A program made the position numbers and the translations under genes. This document shows, piece by piece, positions 13,855-24,408 of a stretch of DNA of 28,701 nucleotides. This DNA comes from DASSBG01 sp964583865 (GTDB taxonomy: Bacteria; Pseudomonadota; Gammaproteobacteria; Xanthomonadales; Rhodanobacteraceae). The first letter of the stretch is position 1. Each line of letters begins with the position of its first letter. The stretch is from positions 1 to 28,701 of the forward strand of contig CAZOXZ010000015.1 of assembly GCA_964583865.1 (NCBI GenBank), read 5' to 3'. The notes beneath the pieces are model-generated. The model made no database searches, was not told where the DNA came from, and worked only from the letters and a program-made list of their open reading frames with translations.

Positions 13855-15032
13855 GGTTTTCCGTCCTCCACGCCCAGCGCATCCAGCAGGGCGCGGCACT
13901 TGGCCAGGGTTTCGCCGGCTTCCTCGGCCGGATCGGAGCCGGCGACGATGCCGGCGCCGGCGTACAGGCGCGCTTCGTTGCCCTGGATGCGGGCGCAACG
14001 CAGGGCCAGGTGCCAGGCGCCGTTGCCGCGGGCGTCGCTGTGGCCGAAGGCGCCGGCATAATGGCCGCGCGAGGCGGGTTCCAGCGCCGCGATGGTTTGT
14101 GCAGCCAGTGTGCGCGGTGTGCCGCAGACGGCGGGTGTCGGGTGCAGCAGGGCGGCCAGGGCGGCGGCGGAGGTTTCTTCCAGTGCATCGGGGTGCTTCA
14201 GCTCGCCCTCGATGCGCGTTGCCAGATGCCACATGCTGGCTGTGGTTTTGAGATCGGGTGTGGTCGGCACGCTGAGCTGGCGGCACAGAGGCGCCAACTG
14301 GTCGGCGATGGCTTCGACCACATGGCGATGCTCGCGTTGCGCCTTGTCGGAGCGGCGCAAGGCCTCGGCCCGGGCACAACTGGCGGCATCGTCGCTGCAA
14401 CGTGGCGCTGAGCCGGCCAGGGGCTCGCTGACGATATGCCGGCCCTGGCGCGAGACCAGCAGTTCGGGGCTGGCGCCAACCAGCCAGGCCGGGGCTTCGC
14501 CTGGGGCGATAGGCAAGGGCAGTACGTAGCGCAGGATGCTGGCGTCACGGCCCAGTCGCTGGGCCAGCCACCAGGGGTCGATGTCGCCCTCGGCCCGGAC
14601 CAAAAGGCTGCGCGCCAGGACCACCTTTTGCAGTGCGTTGTCACCACGGATGCGGCGCACGGCCTCGGCCACGGCGTTTTCGAAATCGGAGCGTTCGGGT
14701 TCGGCCTTCAGCGACCATTGCCGCGGTGCCGGCACACGGCGGGCCGCCTGTTGCAGCCAGGTGGCCGTTGTGGCCTTGTCCAGCAGGCGCTGTGGTTGCA
14801 CCAGCGTGGCGTCGGCCTCGCGGTCAAAGGGCAGGGCGCCGACCAACGGCAGATCGCTGGCGTGGGCGCGAAAATGCCGTGCCACGGCAGCACCCAGCCG
14901 GGTGGCCGGGGCGATGATGCGGGCGGCCTCGCCCTGGGCCAGAAAGCCGTTTTGTGTCGACAGCAGCAACATGGCCGGTGGCGTGGCAGCGGCCATGCTC
15001 GGCGGCGTGTCCATGGTGACGTTGGCCTTCAT
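13815..15032 (-). CDS. entC: Isochorismate synthase
   Basis: The 405-residue chorismate-binding enzyme converts chorismate to isochorismate, the first committed step to 2,3-dihydroxybenzoate. Family motifs are in order: QKVVLARS with the catalytic Lys at 136, GASPELLV at 186-193, EPLAGSAPR at 203-211, HPTPAVCGTPR at 297-307, HYAGAFG at 324-330, and the Mg-binding acidic segment EEAGETLAK at 370-378. The ATG overlaps the entF stop (ATGA), so translation is probably coupled. The catalytic domain ends near residue 388; the tail GKPGNRDSRAGMRDP is read from a 7-bp-period repeat array and is not family sequence. Salicylate synthase is less likely, given the isochorismatase and EntE nearby. Confidence 0.93.
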   Translation of the reverse strand: MKANVTMDTPPSMAAATPPAMLLLSTQNGFLAQGEAARIIAPATRLGAAVARHFRAHASDLPLVGALPFDREADATLVQPQRLLDKATTATWLQQAARRVPAPRQWSLKAEPERSDFENAVAEAVRRIRGDNALQKVVLARSLLVRAEGDIDPWWLAQRLGRDASILRYVLPLPIAPGEAPAWLVGASPELLVSRQGRHIVSEPLAGSAPRCSDDAASCARAEALRRSDKAQREHRHVVEAIADQLAPLCRQLSVPTTPDLKTTASMWHLATRIEGELKHPDALEETSAAALAALLHPTPAVCGTPRTLAAQTIAALEPASRGHYAGAFGHSDARGNGAWHLALRCARIQGNEARLYAGAGIVAGSDPAEEAGETLAKCRALLDALGVEDGKPGNRDSRAGMRDP

Positions 15033-18000
15033 GGCAGGGCCTCCATGCGAGCACACAACAGCGGCGCGATGCGGGCCGTGGCCTCGGGGCCGGTCATCTC
15101 GCCGTGCACGAAGGGCAGGTCGATGCGTTCGACGGTGTCGGCCCAGGCTTCCCAGCGCCTCGGATCGAGTTGCGGCTCGCCGGCGTGGTCGTGCGCGGCG
15201 CGCAGGTGCAACAAGCGGCCGCGCATGCGCCGGTGATGATGAGCACGGATGAGGCGGTTGGTGTCGGTGACCACGCGCACCACGCCTTCCAACGCGGCTT
15301 CGGGCAAGTTGCCCAGGGCGGTGTCGCCCGCGCGCAGGAATGCCACCAGTTTGGCGCGGGTGTCGAGCTCGGGATGGGCTTGTGGGTCCTCGCCGGCGAT
15401 GGCCAGCAGCGCTCGCAAGGCTTCCTGTGGCGTGGGTTTGGGTTCGTCGCGCCAGCATTCGGCTGGATAGGCATCCAGCAGGGCCACCAGGCCGACTTCG
15501 CGGCCGCGTGCCTGCAAGGCCACGGCCATGGCCTGGGCGATGATGCCGCCCACCGACCAGCCGCCGAGGTGGATGGGGCCGTCTGCTTGCAGCGCGGCTA
15601 CGCGGCTGGCGTAGGCCTCGGCCAGGGTGTCGATGTCCGGTGGCAGCGGGTGGCCGGGTTCCAGACCGGGCGATTGCAGGCCCCAGACGCTGCGGCCGCA
15701 GGTCGAGCCGGCAATGGCCTGCGCCAGGCCACGGTAGCCCCAGGCGATGCCGCCCGCCGGATGGACCAGGAACAGCGGCGCGGCATCGTCGTTGCCGGCC
15801 GCCAGTTGCAGCAGCGGCTTCAGGCCATCATCAAAATGCACTTGCTCGTTGTCGATGGCCGTCGCCAGCGCGCCGAGCGTCGGGTTCTCGAACAGCGTGC
15901 CCAGACCGGGATCGCGGTGCCAGCGGTTCTCGATCTTCAGCAGCAGTTGCACCGCCGTGAGCGAGTCGCCGCCCAGGGCGAAGAAATCGGCATTGGCCGT
16001 GAGTCGGGTGTCGGCGGGCAAGTGCAGTTGCTCGATGACCAGTTCCGCCAGGGCTTTTTCGGTGGCGCTGGCAAGGGCCGGGCCGTTGTTGGTGATGCCG
16101 AAGTGCGGCGCGGGCAAGGCCTTGCGGTCGAGCTTGCCGTTGTGGGTCAAGGGCCACTCGGTCACCGGCACGATGGCCGCGGGCACCATGTAATCCGGCA
16201 GCCGGCGCGCAAGATGGCTGCGTAGCGCTTCGGTCAGTTCGGCATCCGGGCCGAGGCTGTTGCTTTCGACCCAGGCCACCAGGCGTGACGTGCCGCCCTC
16301 GTCGCGCAGCATCACTTCGGCACGCTGTATCAAGCCGCTGTCGCGTAGTGCGGCTTCAATCTCGCCCAACTCGATGCGCAGGCCGCGCAGTTTCACCTGG
16401 TGGTCGCTGCGGCCCAGGTACAGGCAGGCGCCGTCGCCGGCGCGCCAGGCGGCCACGTCGCCGGTCTTGTACAGGCGCTGGCCGGGGCAGCGTGGGTCGG
16501 GCAGGAAAGCCGCGGCGGTGAGGTCGTCGCGGCCGAGGTAGCCGCGTGCCAGTTGCACGCCGCCGAGGTACAGGTCGCCGGGCACGCCGGGCGGTTGCGG
16601 ACGCAGTTTGTCGTCCAGCACGTAAAGCTGGGTGTTCCACACCGGAAAGCCGATGGGCACCGGATCGCTGTCGTCGTCCGGGCCGGCCGGCCAGAAGCTG
16701 ACATCGACGGCGGCCTCGGTGGGGCCGTAGAGGTTGTGCAATTCGGCCTGGATGCGGGCATGAAAGCGTTGCCGCAAGGACGCGCTCAGGGCTTCGCCAC
16801 TGACGAAAACGCGGGCCAATTCGAGACCACGGCTGTCCGGGTGGTCGAGAAAGGCTTCCAGCATCGAGGGCACGAAGTGGCAGGTGCTGACGGCCTGCTG
16901 GCGGATGATCCGCGCCAGTTCGGCCGGATCACGATGAGCGCTGGGCGCGGCGATGACTTCGGTCGCGCCGCTGATGAGCGGCAGGAACAGCTCCCACACC
17001 GAGACATCAAAGCTGATGGGCGTTTTCTGCAGGATGCGGTCGGCGGCCGTGAAGCCGTAGTGCTGACGCATCCACTCCAGGCGGTTGACGATGGCGCGGT
17101 GCTCGATGACCACGCCCTTGGGCTCGCCGGTGGAGCCGGAGGTGTAAATGACGTAGGTCGCGTGTTCCGGTCGGCTCACGGCCGCCAGCGCGGCATCCGT
17201 TGGCGCAGGCCACTGATCCGGCGTGAGCTGCGGCAGATCCTCAGGCAGCGCTGCCGCGTCCTCGGCACGCACCAGGGCGCAGACGGGTTTGGCCAGCGCC
17301 AGCACGCGGGCGATGCGCTCGGGCGGGTGGTCGAGATCCAGCGGTAGGTTGGCGCCGCCCGCCCGCAGCACGGCCAGCATGCCGACAAGAAGTTCCAGCG
17401 AGCGTGGCAGGGCGATGGCGACCAGACTCTCCGGGCCGACGCCACGCTGACGCAATGCCAGGGCCAGGGCGCGCGTACGTTGTTCCAGCTCGGCGTAGCT
17501 CAAGCTTTCCTTGCCGAAAACCAGCGCCGTGGCATCCGGAGTGGCCGCCATCTGCTTTTCCAACAGGGCCGTCAGCGTGGTGTCGGGCAGGGCATGTGCG
17601 CTGTTGTTCAACGAGCCCAGGTGACGGGCGGCTTCGGCGGGGTTGGCCAGCGGCACATCCGCCACGCAGCCGTCGGCCGCCAATGCTTGCAAAGCCGCGG
17701 TCAGAAAATGCGGCAGGCGTTCGAGGTGGGCTTCGGCATCGCTGCGCGTGTACAGCTCGGGATTGGCTTCCAGTTCCAGGCGCATGGCCGCGCCTTGGCC
17801 GCGGAAGCCGATGGTGAGGTCATCCACCGGACCGGTGCCGAGAATCTCCAGACGCGTTGCAACGCCAGGCAGTTCCAGCGGCCGGTAGAAGGGCTGCACG
17901 TTGATGAGCGCGGCGTACAGGCGGCGCTGGCCGCCCAGAAGGCCAAGATCGCGGCGGATCTGCTCGCTGCGGTAGCGACCATGGCGGCGGGCGCGGAGCT

Positions 18001-18970
18001 GGGCGCGGGCCATGGCCTCGACAAAGTCCGCCAGCGACTGCCTCGGCTGCGCGGCCACCACCAGCGGCAGCACGTTCATGGTCAGGGCGGAGGCGCGGGC
18101 GGCGGCCGTGCCCAGCCGGCCCATGAAGGGCAGGCCGACGACCGTGCCGTCGGCGGCGGCCATGCGCTGGCAGTACAAGGCCACCAGCGCAGTGAGCAGA
18201 TCCGGCCAGCCCAGGTCGGCAGCGGTCGCGGCTTGCTGCAGTTGGGTGAACAGTTCGGCTGGCAGCGCCGTGTCCAGGCGGTGGCAATGGTGCGCGGCGA
18301 CCGCCGGGCCTGTGGCCAGACCGGCCACCTCGGGCAGGGGCGTCAACGTTTCGCGCCAGAAGGCCGCGGCGCGTGCCCGCTTGTCGCTGGGGCGCCAGGC
18401 GGCATCCTCGGCCATGACCTCGGCCAGCGGCGTCAAGGCCTGGCGCGGCGGTGCCTCGGCGACGGCCTCGGCGTAAAGTTCGGCCACGCGCTGGCTCCAC
18501 AGCGCCATGCCGTAGCCGTCGGTGGCCAGATGCTGGGCGCGTTGGTACCAGCACCACCGGTTATCGCGCAGATGAAACAGAATTTGCCGTGCCAGCCGGT
18601 CGCGCTCGGGATCGACGGGGCGGGCCATGTCGGCCTGCATTTGTGCGCGGGCGGCGGCCTTGGCGTCGGTTTCGGCCGCAAGATCGATGATTTCCAGTGG
18701 CGGGTAGCGCACCTCGTCCAGCCACTGCTCGGCACCGTCGGTCGTGGCACGCATGGCCAGCGCCAGCGACTGGCATTCGCGTGCGGCGCGGTTGGCGGCG
18801 TCGGTGAAGGCCGCCAGCTCCAGCTTGCCTTCCAGCCACAGCGCGTGGCCGCAATTGAAAACCGGGTTGTCCGGTGCCAGGCGCTGCGCGTACCACAGGC
18901 CCTGCTGGGCTTCGCTCAGTGGCCAGGTGGTCGTGGTGGCGGCCGGCGGTGGATCGAGCGCGACGTTCAT
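15029..18970 (-). CDS. entF: Siderophore NRPS EntF-like (C-A-PCP-TE), serine-activating
   Basis: The 1313-residue protein has the enterobactin synthase F architecture (E. coli EntF is 1293). The condensation domain spans about 15-440. Its HHxxxDG motif reads QHLATDG (146-152): the catalytic second His147 is kept and the first His is Gln. The adenylation domain spans about 465-955, with YTSGSTGEPKG at 609-619, FDVSVWE, NLYGPTEAAVDV and YKTGD. The ten-residue specificity code reads D-V-W-H-F-S-L-V-D-K, the L-serine code of EntF. The carrier Ser1003 is in FFALGGDSL. The thioesterase has Ser1139 in GGWSVGG and His1289 in FVHGEMT. The start is taken at 18970, where ATGA overlaps the aryl carrier stop; an in-frame ATG 30 bp upstream is possible. 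Confidence 0.95.
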   Translation of the reverse strand: MNVALDPPPAATTTTWPLSEAQQGLWYAQRLAPDNPVFNCGHALWLEGKLELAAFTDAANRAARECQSLALAMRATTDGAEQWLDEVRYPPLEIIDLAAETDAKAAARAQMQADMARPVDPERDRLARQILFHLRDNRWCWYQRAQHLATDGYGMALWSQRVAELYAEAVAEAPPRQALTPLAEVMAEDAAWRPSDKRARAAAFWRETLTPLPEVAGLATGPAVAAHHCHRLDTALPAELFTQLQQAATAADLGWPDLLTALVALYCQRMAAADGTVVGLPFMGRLGTAAARASALTMNVLPLVVAAQPRQSLADFVEAMARAQLRARRHGRYRSEQIRRDLGLLGGQRRLYAALINVQPFYRPLELPGVATRLEILGTGPVDDLTIGFRGQGAAMRLELEANPELYTRSDAEAHLERLPHFLTAALQALAADGCVADVPLANPAEAARHLGSLNNSAHALPDTTLTALLEKQMAATPDATALVFGKESLSYAELEQRTRALALALRQRGVGPESLVAIALPRSLELLVGMLAVLRAGGANLPLDLDHPPERIARVLALAKPVCALVRAEDAAALPEDLPQLTPDQWPAPTDAALAAVSRPEHATYVIYTSGSTGEPKGVVIEHRAIVNRLEWMRQHYGFTAADRILQKTPISFDVSVWELFLPLISGATEVIAAPSAHRDPAELARIIRQQAVSTCHFVPSMLEAFLDHPDSRGLELARVFVSGEALSASLRQRFHARIQAELHNLYGPTEAAVDVSFWPAGPDDDSDPVPIGFPVWNTQLYVLDDKLRPQPPGVPGDLYLGGVQLARGYLGRDDLTAAAFLPDPRCPGQRLYKTGDVAAWRAGDGACLYLGRSDHQVKLRGLRIELGEIEAALRDSGLIQRAEVMLRDEGGTSRLVAWVESNSLGPDAELTEALRSHLARRLPDYMVPAAIVPVTEWPLTHNGKLDRKALPAPHFGITNNGPALASATEKALAELVIEQLHLPADTRLTANADFFALGGDSLTAVQLLLKIENRWHRDPGLGTLFENPTLGALATAIDNEQVHFDDGLKPLLQLAAGNDDAAPLFLVHPAGGIAWGYRGLAQAIAGSTCGRSVWGLQSPGLEPGHPLPPDIDTLAEAYASRVAALQADGPIHLGGWSVGGIIAQAMAVALQARGREVGLVALLDAYPAECWRDEPKPTPQEALRALLAIAGEDPQAHPELDTRAKLVAFLRAGDTALGNLPEAALEGVVRVVTDTNRLIRAHHHRRMRGRLLHLRAAHDHAGEPQLDPRRWEAWADTVERIDLPFVHGEMTGPEATARIAPLLCARMEALP

Positions 18971-19203
18971 TGCTTCTGGCGCTGCTCGATGATGCGCCAC
19001 CAGCCGTTCAGCGTCGTTTCGGTGCCGATTTCGCTGATGTCCAGACCCAGGCCATCCTCGTTCCAGGCCATTACCAGGCTCAGCAGGCGAATGGAATCCA
19101 GGCCCCAGTCCATGAGGTTGTCGTCGTAGCCGATGGCTTCCGGCTCCTCGCGCAGGGCGCGGGCGACGTCGGCGCGCAGGCGCTCCAGGGTGATTTCGCT
19201 CAT
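18967..19203 (-). CDS. Stand-alone aryl carrier protein
   Basis: The 78-residue acyl-carrier-type domain has the phosphopantetheine site at Ser37 in MDWGLDSIRLL. This Trp-Gly-Leu-Asp-Ser form is typical of the aryl carrier domain of EntB-type proteins. It should hold 2,3-dihydroxybenzoate as a thioester, loaded by EntE and delivered to the condensation domain of EntF. In E. coli this domain is fused to isochorismatase; here the two functions are separate genes 5.4 kb apart. The ATG lies 1 bp after the entE stop, and the stop overlaps the entF start, fitting a coupled operon. I recall a separate carrier gene (entB') in the Stenotrophomonas ent operon; this should be verified. Confidence 0.9.
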   Translation of the reverse strand: MSEITLERLRADVARALREEPEAIGYDDNLMDWGLDSIRLLSLVMAWNEDGLGLDISEIGTETTLNGWWRIIEQRQKQ

Positions 19204-19204
19204 C

Positions 19205-20847
<1,643 letters not shown>

Positions 20848-20851
<4 letters not shown>

Positions 20852-22077
20852 GGGGCGACCTCGGCTTGTGGGCGCAGGCGCCAGAAGGTGAAGCCGGCCA
20901 GGGCCCACAGTGCCAGGCCGACCAGCACGTAGGGCACCGCCGGCCCGGCTTTATAAATCAGCGTGGCGATGAGCGGGCCGGCAATCATGCCCAGGCCCTG
21001 GGCCGCCGACAGCGTGCCCGCGGCCGCGCCTTGTTCATGCGCCTCGACCGCATTGGCGGCCAGCGCCTGGAAGTTCGGAAACAGCAGACCCATGCCCAGC
21101 GCCATGACGGCATAGCAGGCCAGCAACATGACAAGGCCATGCACCGTGGCGACGGCGAGGAAACCCAACCCGGCCACCAGGGCGCCCAGCGGAATCCAGT
21201 GCCGCAGGGTGATGGTTTTCAGTCGTGCCACCAGTTGCTGCGCCACGACCTGGGCGCAGCCCACGGCGGTCAATGCCATGCCGGCCGCGCGGGCGCCTTC
21301 GGCGACTGTGAGATGCAGCCGGTCGATGGCGATGAAGCCCACCAGCACCTGGGCCGTGGCGACCGCGAACATCACCGTGAAGGCCGTCAAGGTGGCGGTG
21401 CGAAGCCGCGTGTCCAGCAGCGACATGCGTGCCCGGCCGTGGGGCCGGCGTGCGGCCGTCGGCTCGTTGCGCGGCAGGAAGAAGGCGATGACGACGAAGC
21501 CGAGCAATGGTAATGCGGCGGCGACGTACAGCGACAGGGCCAGGTTACGGCTGGCGATCCAGCCGGCCAGCAAGGGGCCGAGCACCATGCCGAGTGCGTT
21601 GGCCGAGCCCAGTGTCGCCATGGCCGGGCCGCGTTCCGGTGGTGTGGTGTGATCGGCAATGACGGCCGCGGCCGTGGGCGGCACGGCGGCATAAAAGGCA
21701 CCGATCAGGGCGCGTGCAATCACCAGCACCAGCAGGCCGACGATGGCGGTCACCGCGCCACGCAGGGCCAGGTCCGTGCCCACGGCCAGCACCACGTAGG
21801 CCAGAAAAAAGGCACCGAAGCCGATCAACAGCACCGGCTTGCGGCCACGCCAGTCGCTGAAGTGGCCCCACCAGCGTGCCAGCAGCAGCCACAGCACGCC
21901 GCCTGAGGTCACGGCTACGCCGGCCACCCATTCGGGCAGCAGCAGAGCACGCACGACGGGCCCGACCACGGCCACGAAAGCCATCATGGCCATGGTGCCG
22001 GCCAGGGCGGCGGTGACCAGCGGGCGCATGGGTAACGTCGGTGCTGATGTGATGGTGGCGGAGGCGGGTGTGTTCAC
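20848..22077 (-). CDS. MFS transporter, probable siderophore exporter (EntS-like role)
   Basis: The major facilitator has about 12 membrane helices and the loop 2-3 signature GHFSDWRGRKPVLL. As first gene of the siderophore synthesis operon, its likely role is export of the finished catecholate to the periplasm, as EntS does. The start is uncertain. A GTG at 22077 gives 409 residues and lies about 20 nt from the predicted transcription start. An ATG at 22029 gives 393 residues and begins right before helix 1 (MRPLVTAALAG). Neither has a clear ribosome binding site. The family assignment is firm; the exporter role comes from context. Confidence 0.85.
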
Positions 22078-22104
22078 GGCAAGAACGTCAAAGACAGTGC
22101 TGCA

Positions 22105-22145
22105 AGCATAACAAGAATGATTCTCAACAACAATTTGGTTATCAT
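22105..22145. promoter_or_regulatory. Fur-box-like site over divergent siderophore promoters
   Basis: On the minus strand, TTGTTG (22133-22128), a 17-bp spacer and TATGCT (22110-22105, preceded by TGT) form a good sigma-70 promoter for the synthesis operon. On the plus strand, ATGATT (22117-22122), 17 bp and TATCAT (22140-22145) could serve the uptake operon. At 22113-22131, read on the minus strand, GTTGTTGAGAATCATTCTT matches 13 of 19 positions of the Fur consensus with a strong GAGAATCATTCT core. It covers the spacers of both promoters, so Fur-Fe2+ should block both together. Confidence 0.7.
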
Positions 22146-22225
22146 GGCAAACCACGCTTGCGGAGCCTGGTGGCCCCGAAGTTTCAGGTCGTCAGGACGA
22201 CGCCTGACAACGCGTTGATTTTTCC

Positions 22226-23350
22226 ATGCCCGGATACCTTGTTTTGATGCCACGTTTTTGCCGTCTCCCGGTCCTGTGCCTGGCCGTCTTGCTCCTTTTG
22301 CTGACATGCTTGCCCGTGGCGGCGATGCAGATCACCGATGTGCGCGGGCGCACGATCACGGTGCCGGACCAGGTGGACTCCCTCGCCATCGACGATGGCC
22401 GCTATCTGGTGGCGCTGGCCTTGATTCTGGATGATCCGGTCAAGCCCCTGGCCGCTTGGCCGCACGACGTGAACCGTCTCACCGGCCCGATGTATCAGGC
22501 GTTCACCGCGCGTTTCCCCAAGCTGGCCTCGTTGCCGAAGATCGCCAGTTCGGCCGAGCCCTTCAATCTGGAATCCCTGCTGGCCGTCGCCCCGGATGTG
22601 GCCGTGCTGTCCTTGCAGAGCAACATCAGCGCCAGTCAGGTGCAGTTGCTGCAGCGCGTTGGCATCCCGGTGGTCTTCATCGACTTTTTTACTCACCCGG
22701 AGGCCAATCAGGCGCGCAGTTTGAAGATCCTGGGGCGGCTGACAGGTGGCCTGGCGCAGGCCGAGGCCTATATCGCCTTTCGCAACCGGCATCTGGCGAA
22801 GATCGAGAAGCTGGCGGCCACGTTGGCGCCGGAGGATCGGCCCACGGTGTTCATGGAAGCGCACGCCGGCATCAGCCCGGACTGCTGCTACTCGCCGGGA
22901 CGTGGCAACGTCGGGCGCTACATCCGCATGGTGGGCGGGCACAACATTGGTGCGGACGTGCTGAAGTCGGCCACGGGCAAGCTCAGTCTGGAATACATCA
23001 TGGCCACCGACCCGGACGTCTACATCGCCACCGGTGGCGCCTCGCTGGAGAAGCATGGCGGGCTGGTGCTGGGCGCGGGCTTTGATGCGGCCACGGCCAG
23101 GCGCACCTTGACAAGCATTGTCGAGCGCAAGGGCATCCGCGGGCTGACGGCGGTGAAGACCGGCCACACCCACGGCCTGGCGCACCAGTTGCTGAACTCG
23201 CCGTTGGACATAGTCGCCATCGAAGTCATGGCGACCTGGATTCACCCGAAACTGTATGCCGACGTGCACCCGCAGGCGACGCTGGACGCCATCAACAAGC
23301 GCTTCCTGGCCGTGCCGCTGAAGGGCAGTTTCTGGGTCAGCCTGCAATGA
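22226..23350 (+). CDS. Periplasmic ferric-siderophore binding protein (FecB/BtuF fold)
   Basis: The 374-residue protein has a signal peptide (hydrophobic run LPVLCLAVLLLLLTCLPVAA, residues about 14-33). The mature part begins MQITDVRGRTITVPDQVDSL, the typical opening of cluster 8/TroA-like binding proteins. Conserved stretches include VAPDVAVLSLQ, GIPVVFIDFF, GGHNIGADVL and DPDVYIATGG. It should capture the ferric catecholate in the periplasm and pass it to the permease. The ATG at 22226 is used; an ATG at 22247 would also give a complete signal peptide, and neither has a clear ribosome binding site. It is the first gene of the plus-strand operon. Confidence 0.88.
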   Translation: MPGYLVLMPRFCRLPVLCLAVLLLLLTCLPVAAMQITDVRGRTITVPDQVDSLAIDDGRYLVALALILDDPVKPLAAWPHDVNRLTGPMYQAFTARFPKLASLPKIASSAEPFNLESLLAVAPDVAVLSLQSNISASQVQLLQRVGIPVVFIDFFTHPEANQARSLKILGRLTGGLAQAEAYIAFRNRHLAKIEKLAATLAPEDRPTVFMEAHAGISPDCCYSPGRGNVGRYIRMVGGHNIGADVLKSATGKLSLEYIMATDPDVYIATGGASLEKHGGLVLGAGFDAATARRTLTSIVERKGIRGLTAVKTGHTHGLAHQLLNSPLDIVAIEVMATWIHPKLYADVHPQATLDAINKRFLAVPLKGSFWVSLQ

Positions 23351-24408
23351 ACAGCGTGGCGCCGCTTGATGCCGCAGGGGTCCTGACGCGCTACAACCGC
23401 GTCGTGCTGCGGCGTGTCGTCCTGCTGGCGGTGCTGGCATTGGTATGCGTGGGTGCTTTCGCGCTGGATTTTGTCACCGGCCCATCGGCGCTGACGGCAG
23501 GGCAGGTTCTGGGCGGCCTGTTTTCGAGCGAAGGCCTGAGCGCCGCGCAGCATGCCATCATCTGGCAGGTGCGTCTGCCTTACGCCTTGATGGCCGTGCT
23601 GGTGGGCGCGGCCCTGTCACTGGCGGGCGTGGAGATGCAGACCATCCTCAACAACCCGCTGGCCAGCCCGTTCACGCTGGGCGTGTCCTCGGCGGCCTCC
23701 TTCGGCGCGGCGCTGGCCATCGTGCTGGGTGTCAGCCTGCCGTTCATTCCGGCCGAGTGGATGATTCCGCTGAACGCCTTCGTGTTCGCCTTCGGCTCGG
23801 TGCTGCTGCTGCAATTGCTGGCCAAGCTGCGCGGCGCCAGCGTGGAGACGGTGGTGCTGCTGGGCATTGCCCTGGTGTTCGCTTTCAACGCCATGGTGGC
23901 CTTGCTGCAATTCGTGTCCTCGCAGCAGGCCTTGCAGCAACTGGTGTTCTGGTCCATGGGCTCGTTGTCGCGCTCGAACTGGCGCCAGCTCGGCGTGATG
24001 GCCCTGATGCTGGTGCTGGTCACGCCCTGGTCGCTGCTGGCGGCCAGCCGCCTGACTTCATTGCGTCTGGGTGAAGATCGTGCGCGCAGTTTCGGTGTGG
24101 ATGTCGGCCGGTTGCGCTTCGTGTCGCTGTTGCGGGTCAGCCTGCTGGCCGCGACCTCGGTGGCCTTCGTTGGCACCATCGGGTTTGTCGGCCTGGTGGG
24201 GCCGCATATCGCCCGCTTGTTGCTGGGCGAGGACCATCGCTTTCTCTTGCCCGGCAGCCTGCTGTGCGGCGCCCTCATCATGTCGCTGGCCTCGGCGGCG
24301 TCCAAGGCGCTGGTGCCGGGTGCGTTGATGCCGGTCGGCATCGTTACGGCCATGGTCGGCGTGCCGGTGTTCCTGGTGCTGATCTTTCGTCAACGGAGGC
24401 CGGGATGA
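23347..24408 (+). CDS. FecCD-family iron-siderophore ABC permease
   Basis: The 353-residue inner-membrane permease has about ten hydrophobic helices. Family signatures are RLPYALMAVLVGAALSLAG followed by VEMQTILNNPLASPFTLGVSS, and GTIGFVGLVGPHIARLLLG near the C-terminus (the ATPase-contacting region). Only one permease gene is present, so the channel is presumably a homodimer, unlike FepD/FepG. The ATG overlaps the binding-protein stop (ATGA). Confidence 0.95.
   Translation: MNSVAPLDAAGVLTRYNRVVLRRVVLLAVLALVCVGAFALDFVTGPSALTAGQVLGGLFSSEGLSAAQHAIIWQVRLPYALMAVLVGAALSLAGVEMQTILNNPLASPFTLGVSSAASFGAALAIVLGVSLPFIPAEWMIPLNAFVFAFGSVLLLQLLAKLRGASVETVVLLGIALVFAFNAMVALLQFVSSQQALQQLVFWSMGSLSRSNWRQLGVMALMLVLVTPWSLLAASRLTSLRLGEDRARSFGVDVGRLRFVSLLRVSLLAATSVAFVGTIGFVGLVGPHIARLLLGEDHRFLLPGSLLCGALIMSLASAASKALVPGALMPVGIVTAMVGVPVFLVLIFRQRRPG

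Noticed and set aside
17480..19129. A 549-codon open frame on the plus strand opposite the NRPS gene
   Set aside because: It is a low-complexity, Gly/Gln/Arg-rich shadow of the NRPS coding frame with no ribosome binding site or family motif.
24264..24404. Upstream in-frame extension of the ABC ATPase
   Set aside because: It overlaps the permease gene in another frame. The ATG at 24405 has a GGAGG site and the ATGA overlap seen throughout the operon.
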